Source: Advenella mimigardefordensis DPN7
GTDB taxonomy: Bacteria; Pseudomonadota; Gammaproteobacteria; Burkholderiales; Burkholderiaceae_B
Direction of reading: 5' to 3'
Length of the DNA: 64,000 nt
Assembly: GCF_000521505.1 (NCBI RefSeq)
Contig: NZ_CP003915.1
Coordinates: forward strand, 620,001-684,000
The notes under the pieces were generated by a model. That model saw nothing but the letters and a program-made list of their open reading frames with translations. It did not search any database and had not been told where the DNA came from. The translations under genes were made by a program, and so were the position numbers. Numbering within the stretch: position 1 is the stretch's first letter; every line of letters begins with the position of its first letter. Shown piece by piece: positions 54,001 to 62,964 of the stretch.

Positions 54001-54581
54001 CCACGCCCGTTCTGGTTCCTGCTTTTGCCGATCCCGTCCTGAATGCGCAAATGAGCTTTCGCGCTGCACTCAAGGCCATGTCCGAACCCGGCGTAGTCGA
54101 GCAGGCCGACTACACCGATGCGCTGGATAAGATGCATCCGGCCACCTTTTCGCTGGCGCTGACGCTCTTTGATGACGGTACGCGCGTCTGGCTGAGCCCC
54201 GCGCTCGACACGCCCATGGCCCGGGCCAATCTGGCCTTTCACTGTGCCTGCCCGGTAGTCGACGACCCGCAGCAGGCCGATCTGGCCATCATTACCGCTA
54301 CCGAGATTGACTATCTGGCGCAGTTTCCTTGCGGCACCGATCGCGATCCCGAGATGTCCTGCACCGTGATCGTCCAGCTCGACAGTCTGGACGGCGGACG
54401 CGAGGTCGTGCTGCAGGGGCCGGGTATTGAATCACAGCGCACCGTGACGCTGCCGCTGAGTGAACCGTTCTGGTCGGCGCGTGAGCGGGTGACCGATTTC
54501 CCCAAAGGACTGGATTTTTTCATGACCAGCCAGCGCCAGTTGATGGCTTTACCACGCAGTACCGTGGTCAGCTTCCTATAG
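53997..54581 (+). CDS. phnH: Carbon-phosphorus lyase core subunit PhnH
   Basis: The 194-residue protein has FRAALKAMSEPGVV near the N-terminus, LALTLFDDGTRVWLSP, and VVLQGPGIESQRTVTLPL followed by FPKGLDFFMTSQRQLMALPRST. These agree with the PhnH fold, a PLP-transferase-like scaffold that has lost its cofactor site. It is a structural subunit of the C-P lyase core. It overlaps phnG and precedes phnI by 9 bp. Confidence 0.94.
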   Translation: MTTPVLVPAFADPVLNAQMSFRAALKAMSEPGVVEQADYTDALDKMHPATFSLALTLFDDGTRVWLSPALDTPMARANLAFHCACPVVDDPQQADLAIITATEIDYLAQFPCGTDRDPEMSCTVIVQLDSLDGGREVVLQGPGIESQRTVTLPLSEPFWSARERVTDFPKGLDFFMTSQRQLMALPRSTVVSFL

Positions 54582-54590
54582 GAGAATACG

Positions 54591-55829
54591 ATGTATGTTG
54601 CTGTAAAAGGCGGTGAAGCCGCTATCGAAAATGCGCATCGACTGCTCGACCTGAAACGCCGTGGTGCTGTGGATACACCTCCCTTGTCACTGGCGCAGAT
54701 TGCGCAACAAATGCCGCTGGCAGTGGCTCGTGTGATGAGCGAAGGCTCGCTGTATGACCGCGAATTGGCGGCGCTGGCCATCAAGCAGTCTGCGGGCGAT
54801 TTGCTGGAAGCCATCTTTCTGTTGCGTGCCTATCGCACCACATTGAGCCGCTACTGTGTCAGCAGCCCGCTGCAGACCGAGAACATGCAGGTAGAGCGCC
54901 GCATTTCTGCGACGTATAAGGACCTGCCCGGCGGGCAATTGCTGGGCCCGACCTTTGACTACACGCATCGCCTGCTGGACTTTACGCTGCAGGCCGAAGG
55001 TGAACAGACCCAGGGGCAGGGCAGTGAGGCGTCGCAGGCCCAGGGGGCGGTGGCGGCTAACGGTACTGCGCAACAAGCGAGCGTACCGGGCGCAACACAC
55101 GATGACGCTCAGGCCCGGACCGACGCTGTCGAGCGTGCAGACGATCCTGTCTTTCCACGCGTACTCGGCCTGCTGGCCCAGGAAGGGCTGATGCGTGAAG
55201 AAACGGATAGCGCCGAGCCGGTTCCCGACATTACGCGCGAACCGCTGGATTTTCCGAGCAACCGGATGCAGCGCCTGCAGGCACTGGCGCGTGGCGATGA
55301 AGGCTTCCTGCTGGCGCTGGGCTATTCCACACAGCGCGGCTATGGCCGCAACCACCCGTTTGCCGGCGAAATTCGTATTGGCTTTACCGAGGTATGGCTG
55401 GAGCCGGAAGAACTGGATTTTGCGGTCCCGGCAGGTGATATTGAAGTGACCGAATGTGAGATGGTCAATCAGTTTGTCGGCTCCAAAGATCAGCCTGCAC
55501 AATTTACGCGAGGCTATGGTCTGGCTTTTGGCTATAACGAACGCAAGGTCATGGGCATGGCCCTGGTTGATCGTGCGCTGCGTGCCGCCGAGTATGACGA
55601 AGAGATCACTTCACCCGCGCAACAGGAAGAGTTTGTGCTGATGCATTGTGATAACGTTGAAGCCGCCGGCTTCGTATCACATTTGAAATTGCCACACTAT
55701 GTGGACTTCCAGGCAGAGCTGGAGCTGATTCGCAAAATGAGAAAACGCGATGCCCAGGCGCAGCTTAACCAGGAACAGCAGGACATCGAAGCGGGGCAGG
55801 TCCCGCCGCAGAAGGAGAAACGGGCATGA
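54591..55829 (+). CDS. phnI: Carbon-phosphorus lyase core subunit PhnI, with an unusual internal insert
   Basis: The 412-residue protein begins MYVAVKGGEAAIENAHRLL and has KDLPGGQLLGPTFDYTHRLLDFTL. It also carries STQRGYGRNHPFAGEIRIG and the HCDNVEAAGFVSHLKLPHYVDFQAEL ending. PhnI is the nucleosidase-like subunit that makes ribose 1-phosphonate 5-triphosphate from ATP and phosphonate. E. coli PhnI is 354 residues. The extra length is mainly a Gln/Ala/Gly/Asp-rich stretch at about residues 137-185 plus a charged C-terminal tail (382-412). Confidence 0.94.
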   Translation: MYVAVKGGEAAIENAHRLLDLKRRGAVDTPPLSLAQIAQQMPLAVARVMSEGSLYDRELAALAIKQSAGDLLEAIFLLRAYRTTLSRYCVSSPLQTENMQVERRISATYKDLPGGQLLGPTFDYTHRLLDFTLQAEGEQTQGQGSEASQAQGAVAANGTAQQASVPGATHDDAQARTDAVERADDPVFPRVLGLLAQEGLMREETDSAEPVPDITREPLDFPSNRMQRLQALARGDEGFLLALGYSTQRGYGRNHPFAGEIRIGFTEVWLEPEELDFAVPAGDIEVTECEMVNQFVGSKDQPAQFTRGYGLAFGYNERKVMGMALVDRALRAAEYDEEITSPAQQEEFVLMHCDNVEAAGFVSHLKLPHYVDFQAELELIRKMRKRDAQAQLNQEQQDIEAGQVPPQKEKRA

Positions 55830-56680
55830 ATGCCAATGTAGAACCCTATAACTTTGCTTACCTGGATGAGCAGACCAAGCGCATGATACGCCGGGCCCTG
55901 CTCAAGGCGGTGGCCATTCCCGGCTATCAGGTGCCGTTTGGCGGACGCGAGATGCCGCTGCCTTATGGATGGGGCACCGGTGGCATGCAGCTGACCGCAG
56001 CGATCCTGGGGCGTGATGATGTACTGAAGGTCATTGATCAGGGCGCGGACGATACCACCAATGCCGTGTCCATCCGGCGCTTTTTCTCGCGTACTGCAGG
56101 TGTTCGCACGACCGTGGATACGACCGAAGCGACGGTGATACAGACCCGTCACCGTATTCCGGAAACCGATCTGAGCAATCACCAGATCATGGTGTTCCAG
56201 GTGCCGATTCCCGAACCGCTGCGTTTTATTGAGCCGTCAGAGACCGAGACCAAAACCATGCATGCCCTGAATGATTATGGCGTCATGCATGTGAAGCTGT
56301 ACGAAGACATTGCGCGCTATGGACATATCGCCACTGCTTACGCTTATCCGGTACTGGTTGCCGGACGCTATGTGATGGACCCGTCTCCCATTCCGAAATT
56401 CGACAACCCCAAGCTTAACCGCAGTGCTGCGCTCATGCTGTTTGGCGCAGGTCGTGAAAAGCGCCTGTACGCCGTGCCGCCATATACCGACGTGGTCAGT
56501 CTGGACTTTGAAGATCATCCGTTCGACGTCCAGAAATGGGAGCACAGTTGTGCCATTTGTGGTTCCACGGAATCGTTCCTGGACGAGATTATTACAGATG
56601 ATAAGGGCAGCCGCGATTTCGTCTGCTCCGACACAGACTATTGCGCACAGCGCGTGGCAAAGGCAGGGGTAACACAATGA
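55826..56680 (+). CDS. phnJ: Alpha-D-ribose 1-methylphosphonate 5-phosphate C-P lyase PhnJ
   Basis: The 284-residue radical enzyme has AIPGYQVPFGGREMPLPYGWGTGGMQLT near the N-terminus, with G33 matching the glycyl-radical position of E. coli PhnJ. Cys residues C242, C245, C267 and C273 (SCAICGS and VCSDTDYC) supply Fe-S and thiyl-radical roles. It breaks the C-P bond to release alkane and ribose cyclic phosphate. All expected catalytic residues are present. It overlaps phnI and phnK by 4 bp. Confidence 0.96.
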   Translation: MNANVEPYNFAYLDEQTKRMIRRALLKAVAIPGYQVPFGGREMPLPYGWGTGGMQLTAAILGRDDVLKVIDQGADDTTNAVSIRRFFSRTAGVRTTVDTTEATVIQTRHRIPETDLSNHQIMVFQVPIPEPLRFIEPSETETKTMHALNDYGVMHVKLYEDIARYGHIATAYAYPVLVAGRYVMDPSPIPKFDNPKLNRSAALMLFGAGREKRLYAVPPYTDVVSLDFEDHPFDVQKWEHSCAICGSTESFLDEIITDDKGSRDFVCSDTDYCAQRVAKAGVTQ

Positions 56681-57507
56681 GTGCATTGCAGGCAATCAAC
56701 AATCAGACAGCGCGTCCGGTAGCAGACGATCTGGTCGCCGAGCCGCTATTGCAGGTGTCGGACATTGGTCTTTTGTTTGGTCCGGACAAGGGATGTCAGG
56801 AGGTCGGTTTCGATCTGTACCCTGGCGAGGTGCTGGGTATTGTGGGCGAGTCGGGATCGGGCAAGTCGACGCTGCTCAATGTGCTTTCCGGCCGCAGCCA
56901 GCCCGATGCGGGCACTATTCATTATCGGCAGGACAGTGGTGTGGTAACGGATCTGTATGCATCCACGGAGGCGCAACGGCGCACCTTGCTGCGCACCGAG
57001 TGGGGCTTTGTCGAACAGAATCCGCGCGACGGGCTGCGCATGACCGTGTCGGCCGGCGCCAATATCGGTGAGCGCCTGATGGCGCAGGGCGTACGCAATT
57101 ACGGCGTGCTGCGCAGTGAATCGCTGCGCTGGCTGCGTCAGGTGGAAATTGACGAATCGCGTATAGATGATCTGCCGCGCACTTTTTCCGGCGGTATGCA
57201 GCAGCGGCTGCAGATCGCCCGTAATCTGGTGTCTCATCCCCGTCTGGTGTTTATGGACGAACCAACCGGCGGTCTGGACGTATCGGTGCAGGCGCGCCTG
57301 CTGGATATGCTGCGTGCCCTGGTGCGTGACCTGGGCCTTGCCGTGATTATCGTCACGCATGATTTGGCCGTGGCCCGGCTGCTTGCGGACCGCCTGATGG
57401 TGATGCGTCGCTCGCGCGTGGTGGAAAGCGGGCTGACCGATCAGATTCTGGATGACCCGCAGCACCCGTATACGCAATTGCTGGTCTCATCCGTATTGCA
57501 GCCGTGA
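56677..57507 (+). CDS. phnK: C-P lyase-associated ABC ATPase PhnK
   Basis: The 276-residue ABC protein has Walker [35 protein letters not shown] (PhnK-specific), signature [15 protein letters not shown], Walker [13 protein letters not shown] and the ending [11 protein letters not shown]. PhnK docks on the C-P lyase core and, with PhnL, remodels it rather than transporting. ATG 56677 overlaps the phnJ stop; the longer upstream frame is within phnJ. Its first 25 residues extend beyond E. coli PhnK. Confidence 0.93.
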   Translation: MSALQAINNQTARPVADDLVAEPLLQVSDIGLLFGPDKGCQEVGFDLYPGEVLGIVGESGSGKSTLLNVLSGRSQPDAGTIHYRQDSGVVTDLYASTEAQRRTLLRTEWGFVEQNPRDGLRMTVSAGANIGERLMAQGVRNYGVLRSESLRWLRQVEIDESRIDDLPRTFSGGMQQRLQIARNLVSHPRLVFMDEPTGGLDVSVQARLLDMLRALVRDLGLAVIIVTHDLAVARLLADRLMVMRRSRVVESGLTDQILDDPQHPYTQLLVSSVLQP

Positions 57508-57541
57508 TAGTACAGTTGCAATTAATGCATTCGGAGAAATA

Positions 57542-58246
57542 ATGAATACCGTTCTGGAAGTAAATAACCTATCCAAGACTTTCACGCTGCATCAACAGCA
57601 GGGCGTGCAACTGAACGTGCTCGAGGATATCAGCTTTTCTATCAACGCCGGCGAGTGCGTGGTGCTGCACGGTCAGTCGGGCGCCGGCAAATCAACGCTG
57701 TTGCGCACGCTCTATGGGAATTATCTGCCGGGCGGCGGTTCCATTCGGGTGCGGCACCGCGGCCACATGACCGAGCTGGTCGGCGCCGCGCCACGCCGGA
57801 TCATGCAGGTGCGCAAGGAAACCATGGGCTATGTCAGTCAGTTCCTGCGCGTGATTCCTCGCGTGAACTGTCTGGATGTCGTTAGCGAACCGGCCCTGTT
57901 GCGCGGCTGGAGCGCCGAGCAGGCAAAGGCGCGTGCTACCGAGTTGCTGACGCGGCTTAATATTCCGCAACGGCTCTGGTCGCTGGCGCCCAATACCTTT
58001 TCCGGTGGTGAGCAGCAACGCGTCAATATCGCCAGAGGGTTCATGGTCAACTGGCCGTTGATGCTGCTGGACGAACCAACGGCATCGCTGGATGAGGCTA
58101 ACCGCCAGGTGGTGCTGGAAATGATCGGCGAGGCCAGGTCAGCAGGCTCTGCCCTGATCGGTATTTTTCATGATAAAGCGGCGCGCGAGGCCGTGGCAGA
58201 CCGTAGTCTGGATATCGCAACCCGGGAGATGAAACATGTTGCGTGA
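57542..58246 (+). CDS. phnL: C-P lyase-associated ABC ATPase PhnL
   Basis: The 234-residue ABC protein has Walker [35 protein letters not shown] (PhnL-specific Q-loop region), signature [15 protein letters not shown], Walker [13 protein letters not shown] and [16 protein letters not shown]. It forms a second ATPase layer on PhnK in the C-P lyase complex. It starts 34 bp after phnK with GGAG upstream and overlaps phnM by 11 bp. Confidence 0.94.
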   Translation: MNTVLEVNNLSKTFTLHQQQGVQLNVLEDISFSINAGECVVLHGQSGAGKSTLLRTLYGNYLPGGGSIRVRHRGHMTELVGAAPRRIMQVRKETMGYVSQFLRVIPRVNCLDVVSEPALLRGWSAEQAKARATELLTRLNIPQRLWSLAPNTFSGGEQQRVNIARGFMVNWPLMLLDEPTASLDEANRQVVLEMIGEARSAGSALIGIFHDKAAREAVADRSLDIATREMKHVA

Positions 58247-59381
58247 GAGAGTGATTACCAATGCAAAGATCGTGACCGCCAGTGAGGTCATCCATGGTAC
58301 GGTGGCCGTGCGCGACGGCCAGATCCATGATGTGAGCGAAGGCAGAAGCAGTCTGCCGGCCGCCGAAGACTGGCAGGGCGATTTTATGATGCCGGGGCTG
58401 ATCGAGCTGCATACCGACAACCTGGAAAAGTACATGAACCCCCGTCCGGGCGTGGACTGGCCGTCGGAAAATGCGGTACTGGCACATGACGCGCAGATTG
58501 TCGGCGCGGGCATCACCACGGTTTTTGATGCGCTTTCAATTGGTGATGTGAATCCTAAAGGACAACGCCTTCTGCAATTGCCCAAAATGGTGGAGGCCAT
58601 TTCCCACGCGGCTGATCAGGGCCACACGCGAGCCGAACACCGGCTGCATCTGCGCTGTGAAGTGAGTCATGAGAAAACCCTGGGGATCTTTGAAGACCTG
58701 GTGGGCAATGATCTGGTGCATCTGGTGTCGGTCATGGATCATACGCCTGGCCAGCGTCAGTTCGTCAAATACGAAAAATACCGCGAATACTATCAGGGCA
58801 AGTATCATCTGAACGATGCCGAAATGGACGCGTTCATCGTGCTGCAGAAACAGAATGCCGAACGCTATAGCGAACCCTACCGTCGTCGCATCGTGGATAT
58901 TTGCCACGAGCGCGGCCTGTCGCTCGCCAGCCATGACGATGCCACCAGCGATCATGTGCACGAATCAGCCGGTTTCGGCATGACTATCGCCGAATTTCCC
59001 ACAACGCATGAAGCAGCGACACTGAGCCACCAATTGGGTCTGAAAGTGCTGATGGGTGCGCCCAACGTGGTGCGTGGCGGGTCCCACTCCGGCAATATTG
59101 CCGCAAGCGATCTGGCGCGCAAGGGCGTACTGGATATTCTATCCAGCGATTATTATCCGGCCAGCATGTTGCAGTCGGTGCGTATCCTGAGTCAGTCTGA
59201 TCTGGGCATCAGCCTGCCGCAAGCCGTCAATATGGTCAGCCTGGCGCCGGCCAAATCGGCCAATCTGCCGGACCGTGGTCAGATCAGCCCGGGACTGCGT
59301 GCCGATCTGGTGCAGGTTCGGGACAGTGGCAGGCAGTTTGTTGTGCAGCAGGTGCTGTGCAAAGGTCAACGGGTGTTTTGA
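58236..59381 (+). CDS. phnM: Alpha-D-ribose 1-methylphosphonate 5-triphosphate diphosphatase PhnM
   Basis: The 381-residue amidohydrolase-fold enzyme has the metal motif [26 protein letters not shown], the [11 protein letters not shown] segment, [16 protein letters not shown] and the late SDYYPASML. It removes pyrophosphate from ribose 1-phosphonate 5-triphosphate before PhnJ acts. It overlaps phnL by 11 bp and shares its last base with the phnN start. Confidence 0.95.
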   Translation: MLRERVITNAKIVTASEVIHGTVAVRDGQIHDVSEGRSSLPAAEDWQGDFMMPGLIELHTDNLEKYMNPRPGVDWPSENAVLAHDAQIVGAGITTVFDALSIGDVNPKGQRLLQLPKMVEAISHAADQGHTRAEHRLHLRCEVSHEKTLGIFEDLVGNDLVHLVSVMDHTPGQRQFVKYEKYREYYQGKYHLNDAEMDAFIVLQKQNAERYSEPYRRRIVDICHERGLSLASHDDATSDHVHESAGFGMTIAEFPTTHEAATLSHQLGLKVLMGAPNVVRGGSHSGNIAASDLARKGVLDILSSDYYPASMLQSVRILSQSDLGISLPQAVNMVSLAPAKSANLPDRGQISPGLRADLVQVRDSGRQFVVQQVLCKGQRVF

Positions 59382-59962
59382 TGGCAGGCCAGCTGGTATA
59401 CGTGATGGGGCCTTCCGGATCGGGTAAGGACAGTTTGCTGCAATCGGCCGCCAGCCGCAAGGGATCAGCGTTGCGGCTGATGAAGCGCTATATTACGCGG
59501 TCGGCGGAGTCTGAGGGAGAAGACGCCTTTTCCCTGTCGCCCGAAGCGTTTGATGCGATGCAGGCACGCGGCGCGTTTGCCATGAGCTGGCGTGCCAACG
59601 GCCTGGCCTATGGTATCCCGATAGAACTTGATGAACTGCTGGAACAGGGGCATACGGTATTAGTCAACGGTTCGCGGGCCTACTGCGAAGCTGCGGTACA
59701 GCGCTATCCCTTGGCGTTGGTGGTGTTGGTGCAGGTTGATCCGCCCCTGCTGCTGCAACGCCTGCTGCAGCGTGGCCGCGAAAGTCGTGAGGAAATTGCG
59801 CAGCGACTGGCGCGCAATACGGCGCTTGATGCCGCCTTCATCGAAACATTGCGCAAACAGGGCGCACGCGTGGTGGTCGTTGATAACTCGGGTGATCTGG
59901 ACACTGCGGTTACGCAGTTTTTGCATACAATTGAGCAGGCCACGACACTGGAGCAGCAATGA
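59381..59962 (+). CDS. phnN: Ribose 1,5-bisphosphate phosphokinase PhnN
   Basis: The 193-residue guanylate-kinase-like enzyme has P-loop VMGPSGSGKDSLL, MKRYITRSAESEGEDAFSLSPEAFDAM and FAMSWRANGLAYGIPIE. PhnN phosphorylates ribose 1,5-bisphosphate to PRPP, completing recovery of the ribose used in C-P cleavage. ATG 59381 was chosen because it reuses the phnM stop base (TGATG). It overlaps phnP by 4 bp. Confidence 0.94.
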   Translation: MAGQLVYVMGPSGSGKDSLLQSAASRKGSALRLMKRYITRSAESEGEDAFSLSPEAFDAMQARGAFAMSWRANGLAYGIPIELDELLEQGHTVLVNGSRAYCEAAVQRYPLALVVLVQVDPPLLLQRLLQRGRESREEIAQRLARNTALDAAFIETLRKQGARVVVVDNSGDLDTAVTQFLHTIEQATTLEQQ

Positions 59963-60717
59963 AATTCACCTTCCTGGGCACCGGCAATTCGGCGCAACTG
60001 CCAGTTTACAACTGTGATTGCATGGCCTGCGCACGTGCCCGGGACGATGCCCGCTATGTGCGCCTGCCCTGCAGTGCGTTGCTGCAGAATAATGACGGGC
60101 AATGGCTGATCGATAGTGGCCTGACAGACCTGACCAGCCGTTTTGCACCCGGTGCGTTGCAGGGCATTTTGCAGACGCACTATCATGCCGATCATGCCCA
60201 GGGATTGTTGCATCTGCGCTGGGGGGTCAACTTGCGTATTGGCGTGTACGGTCCTCCGGATGAAGCCGGCTTTGCAGACCTCTCTAAACACCCGGGTATT
60301 CTGGATTTTTCCAAACCTTTTCAGGCATTTGAAGAACGGCAATTTGCCGGTTTCAGCGTCACCGCTTTACCACTGCAGCATTCCCGTCCGACCTATGGCT
60401 ACCTGATTTGCCCGGATCAGGGTGACAGTCTGGCGTACCTGACCGACACGCAAGGCCTGCCTGAACCGGTAGAGGCATTGTTGCGATCCAGACGTCCGGC
60501 GCATTGTGTGCTCGATTGCTCGTATCCGCCGCGACCGCAGCCGGGACGTAATCACAATGATCTGACCCAGGCGCTGGCCATCCATACCGCCATTGGCGCC
60601 GGCACAACCTGGCTGACCCATGCCGGGCACGAACTGGACCGGTATCTGATGAGCCACCCTGAGGCCCTGCCCGCCGATGTGCGTCAGGCATTTGACGGTG
60701 ATCAGATCCAGTTATAG
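59959..60717 (+). CDS. phnP: 5-phospho-alpha-D-ribosyl 1,2-cyclic phosphate phosphodiesterase PhnP
   Basis: The 252-residue metallo-beta-lactamase-fold enzyme starts MKFTFLGTGNSAQLPVYNCDCMACARA, where the cysteines match the zinc-binding structural site of PhnP. The active-site motif is THYHADHAQGL, with later ligands LTDTQG, LDCSYP and WLTHAGHEL. It opens the cyclic ribose phosphate made by PhnJ. It is the last phn gene, and its stop codon (60715-60717) lies at the edge of an 11-bp tandem array. Confidence 0.95.
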   Translation: MKFTFLGTGNSAQLPVYNCDCMACARARDDARYVRLPCSALLQNNDGQWLIDSGLTDLTSRFAPGALQGILQTHYHADHAQGLLHLRWGVNLRIGVYGPPDEAGFADLSKHPGILDFSKPFQAFEERQFAGFSVTALPLQHSRPTYGYLICPDQGDSLAYLTDTQGLPEPVEALLRSRRPAHCVLDCSYPPRPQPGRNHNDLTQALAIHTAIGAGTTWLTHAGHELDRYLMSHPEALPADVRQAFDGDQIQL

Positions 60718-60860
60718 GCAGATAGGCAGACACCGGGCAGATAACGGGCAGATAACGGGCAGATAACGGGCAGATAACGGGCAGATAACGGGCAGATAAC
60801 GGGCAGATAACGGGCAGATAACGGGCAGATACCAGGCAGACACCAGGCAGACACCAGGCA
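60716..60860. repeat. 11-bp tandem repeat array after phnP
   Basis: Eight perfect copies of GGGCAGATAAC lie head to tail at 60735-60822. They are flanked by degenerate copies: GGGCAGATACC at 60823-60833, AGGCAGACACC at 60724-60734 and at 60834-60855 (twice), and partial ones at both ends. The array overlaps the phnP stop codon. The outer/inner pattern suggests slippage expansion. At 11 bp per unit, each copy would face nearly the same side of the helix. No function is known. Confidence 0.9.
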
Positions 60861-61060
60861 GGCAGTTGATGCTGTGCCGCAACACAAGGGCCGTGATGGC
60901 GGGACGGCCGGGCGCTCGCGGTGTCTTTGCTGCGCGGCCATTGTTCCGGGGTCTACTGGCTTCAGGCGATTTAAGGACGCGAATTGAAGAACAAACGGCC
61001 ACTTTCCCAGTGCTTTTTGATCTTTATTAAGGCGACTGTCAGCCAATATATACTAATATA
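60861..61060. other. Non-coding stretch between the repeat array and ftrA
   Basis: No gene is supported here. The first 120 bp are GC-rich; the rest becomes AT-rich toward the ftrA promoter. TATACT (61049-61054) and TATAAA (61057-61062) are -10-like hexamers, but no convincing -35 was seen at the usual distance. Confidence 0.4.
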
Positions 61061-61079
61061 AACGAGAAATATTCTCATT
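61061..61079 (+). promoter_or_regulatory. Fur box upstream of ftrA
   Basis: AACGAGAAATATTCTCATT is a near-perfect 19-bp palindrome (arms AAcGAGAA and TTCTCaTT around ATA) of the Fur-box type AATGAGAATnATTCTCATT. It lies 33 bp before the ftrA ATG, next to -10-like hexamers, so iron-loaded Fur would block transcription. Confidence 0.75.
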
Positions 61080-61111
61080 TACCTTAATATCTCATTGGTG
61101 GACATTCAAGT

Positions 61112-61645
61112 ATGATCAAAAAAATCGCTCTGATCAGTGCCGGTATGGCGCTGTCACTGTCTGCGCAGGCTGCCGAGTATCCCATTGGCAAGCCTCATTT
61201 GAAAAACGGCATGGAAATCGCCGCCGTCTACCTGCAGCCCATTACCATGGAACCGGCAGGCATGATGCGCGAGGCCAAGGATTCCGATATTCACCTTGAA
61301 GCAGATATTCACGCTACGGCCGACAACAAGAACGGTTTCGAAGAGGGCGCGTGGATGCCTTATCTGACCATCAAATACAAGCTGGAAAAAGAAGGCGGCC
61401 AGGTGCAGGAAGGCATGTTTATGCCTATGGTGGCCAATGACGGTCCGCACTATGGTGACAATATCAAGATGCAAGGGCCAGGCAAATATAAGCTCACGTA
61501 CCGGATTGAATCGCCCGAGGCGAATAAAATGAGCCACTTCGGCCATCACACCGACAAGGAAACCGGTGTGGAGCCGTTCTGGGCACCATTTGAAGTTAAT
61601 TACGAATTCACGTATGCCGGTACCGGCAAAAAAGGCGGATATTAA
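61112..61645 (+). CDS. ftrA: Periplasmic iron-binding protein FtrA (P19/Tp34 family)
   Basis: The 177-residue protein has a signal peptide of about 20 residues ending AQA-AEY. The P19-family core follows: YPIGKPHLKNGMEIAAVYLQPITMEPAGMMREAKDSDIHLEADIHATADNKNGFEEGAWMPYLTI (in part) and YRIESPEANKMSHFGHHTDKETGVEPFW. Metal-binding Met and His residues are conserved. In Bordetella, FtrA works with FtrB, FtrC and FtrD in ferrous iron uptake. It starts the operon behind a Fur box. Confidence 0.9.
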   Translation: MIKKIALISAGMALSLSAQAAEYPIGKPHLKNGMEIAAVYLQPITMEPAGMMREAKDSDIHLEADIHATADNKNGFEEGAWMPYLTIKYKLEKEGGQVQEGMFMPMVANDGPHYGDNIKMQGPGKYKLTYRIESPEANKMSHFGHHTDKETGVEPFWAPFEVNYEFTYAGTGKKGGY

Positions 61646-61647
61646 TC

Positions 61648-62004
61648 ATGTTGAAACGCGCTCTGGCTGTTGTCGGTCTGGCGCTTTCCCTGACGCTGGC
61701 TCAGGCATTGCTGGCAGCAAGCGCCTGGGCCGAGACGCCAACCTTCACGCTAACGTTCAAGGAAGACGGCACCTTCGAGCCGCAGCGTCTGGAAGTTCCT
61801 GCCGGTCGCTTCAAAATCAACCTCATCAATGAAAGCAAGGTGCCGGTGGAGTTCGAAAGCCTGCCCCTGCGTAAGGAAAAAGTGCTTGGGCCGGGTCTGT
61901 CCTCATTCCTGGTTTTTACGATTTCCAAACCCGGTGAATATCCGTTTTTTGACGACTTCCACCAATCGGTAAAAGGGACGCTGGTCGTCAAACCTGCTGA
62001 ATAG
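61648..62004 (+). CDS. ftrB: Cupredoxin-like periplasmic protein FtrB
   Basis: The 118-residue product has a signal peptide of about 28 residues (ending near ASAWA-ETP). A cupredoxin-type beta sandwich follows, with FTLTFKEDGTFEPQRLEVPAGRFKINLINESKVPVEFESLPLRKE (in part) and a GEYPFFDDFHQSVKG loop. FtrB is thought to bind copper and oxidise Fe(II) for passage through FtrC. It starts 2 bp after the ftrA stop. The Met of some cupredoxin copper sites is not obvious here. Confidence 0.86.
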   Translation: MLKRALAVVGLALSLTLAQALLAASAWAETPTFTLTFKEDGTFEPQRLEVPAGRFKINLINESKVPVEFESLPLRKEKVLGPGLSSFLVFTISKPGEYPFFDDFHQSVKGTLVVKPAE

Positions 62005-62031
62005 GCCGACATTCACAAAAAAGGAATCCAA

Positions 62032-62877
62032 TTGGATCAAGTGGCATTTATCGTCTGGCGTGAAAGCGTCGAGGCGCTGCTGGTAGTAGGTATTCTGTAC
62101 ACGTGGCTGCGTGCGTCTCCCGATGGGCGGCGCGGCCTGCCCTGGCTATGGGGTGGCGTGGCGGCAGGGCTGGTTCTTGCCATTGCGCTGGCCCTGGTGT
62201 TCATGGGTGTGTCCACCTGGCTTTCCGATACGGGGCAGGAGTGGTTCCAGGCCATCATGGCGCTTGTGGCCTGCGGGCTGGTGGTGCAAATGGTGCTGTG
62301 GATGAAAAAACACGGTGCACGCCTCAAGAGTGAACTGGTCAGCGGTGCGGCGGTGAATGTGCAGCGCAACAGCTGGTGGGGTTTGTTGATTCTGGTCATG
62401 ATTGCAGTTGCCCGGGAAGGCAGTGAAACGGTGGTCTTTCTGTGGGGTACGGTTTTGGCTGGCGCTCAGCAGGACCAGGCGCTTGCCCTGGCTGCTGCCG
62501 GCGTTGGCGGGTTTCTGCTGGCGCTGCTTACGTTCTATGTTTTGCAGTTGGGCGGTAAGGTGATTACCTGGCGCCGCTTTTTTCAGATCACTGAAATTCT
62601 GTTACTGCTGCTGGCTGCTTCGCTGCTCATGAACGGGATTGATCATCTGATTTCACTGGAGGCCATCCCAACGCTGGTGGATCCGGTATGGGATACCAGT
62701 GCGGTGCTCGACGATAGCAGTGGCTTAGGTAAAGTGCTGGCCGATTTTGCCGGATACCGGGCCATGCCATCACTCACTCACGTGATTGTTTTTATCCTGT
62801 ACTGGCTTGCAATCGGCTTGTTGTATCGTTGGTTGCGTCCCGCCGTTGCGCCGAAGATGGTTTCCTCGCACGGCTGA
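62032..62877 (+). CDS. ftrC: High-affinity iron permease FtrC (FTR1/EfeU family)
   Basis: The 281-residue membrane protein has seven or so hydrophobic segments and both REXXE-type iron motifs: VWRESVEALLVVGIL at the N-terminus and VAREGSETVVFLWG in the middle. It moves iron across the inner membrane. The TTG start at 62032 has AAGGAA 6 bp upstream; GTG 62041 would be poorly spaced. It follows ftrB by 27 bp. A hairpin with a T-rich tail lies between it and ftrD. Confidence 0.9.
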   Translation: MDQVAFIVWRESVEALLVVGILYTWLRASPDGRRGLPWLWGGVAAGLVLAIALALVFMGVSTWLSDTGQEWFQAIMALVACGLVVQMVLWMKKHGARLKSELVSGAAVNVQRNSWWGLLILVMIAVAREGSETVVFLWGTVLAGAQQDQALALAAAGVGGFLLALLTFYVLQLGGKVITWRRFFQITEILLLLLAASLLMNGIDHLISLEAIPTLVDPVWDTSAVLDDSSGLGKVLADFAGYRAMPSLTHVIVFILYWLAIGLLYRWLRPAVAPKMVSSHG

Positions 62878-62917
62878 TGCCTGCGGCCTTACCGGGCCGC
62901 GTGTGCTGCTACAATGG

Positions 62918-62964
62918 CAGGCGTCCTGGGTCGACAGACCAGGACGCCTGGCCGTTCTTTTTCT
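62918..62964 (+). terminator. Terminator-like hairpin between ftrC and ftrD
   Basis: Perfect 12-bp arms CAGGCGTCCTGG (62918-62929) and CCAGGACGCCTG (62939-62950) enclose a 9-nt loop and are followed by TTCTTTTTCT (62955-62964). A -10-like TACAAT lies just before (62910-62915). The element could attenuate ftrD expression. Confidence 0.6.

Noticed and set aside
60702..61046. Minus-strand frame through the 11-bp array encoding a periodic Cys/Pro/Leu-rich peptide
   Set aside because: The repeat unit has no stop in any minus-strand frame, so the frame stays open by chance. It has no ribosome site and no conserved flanking domain.
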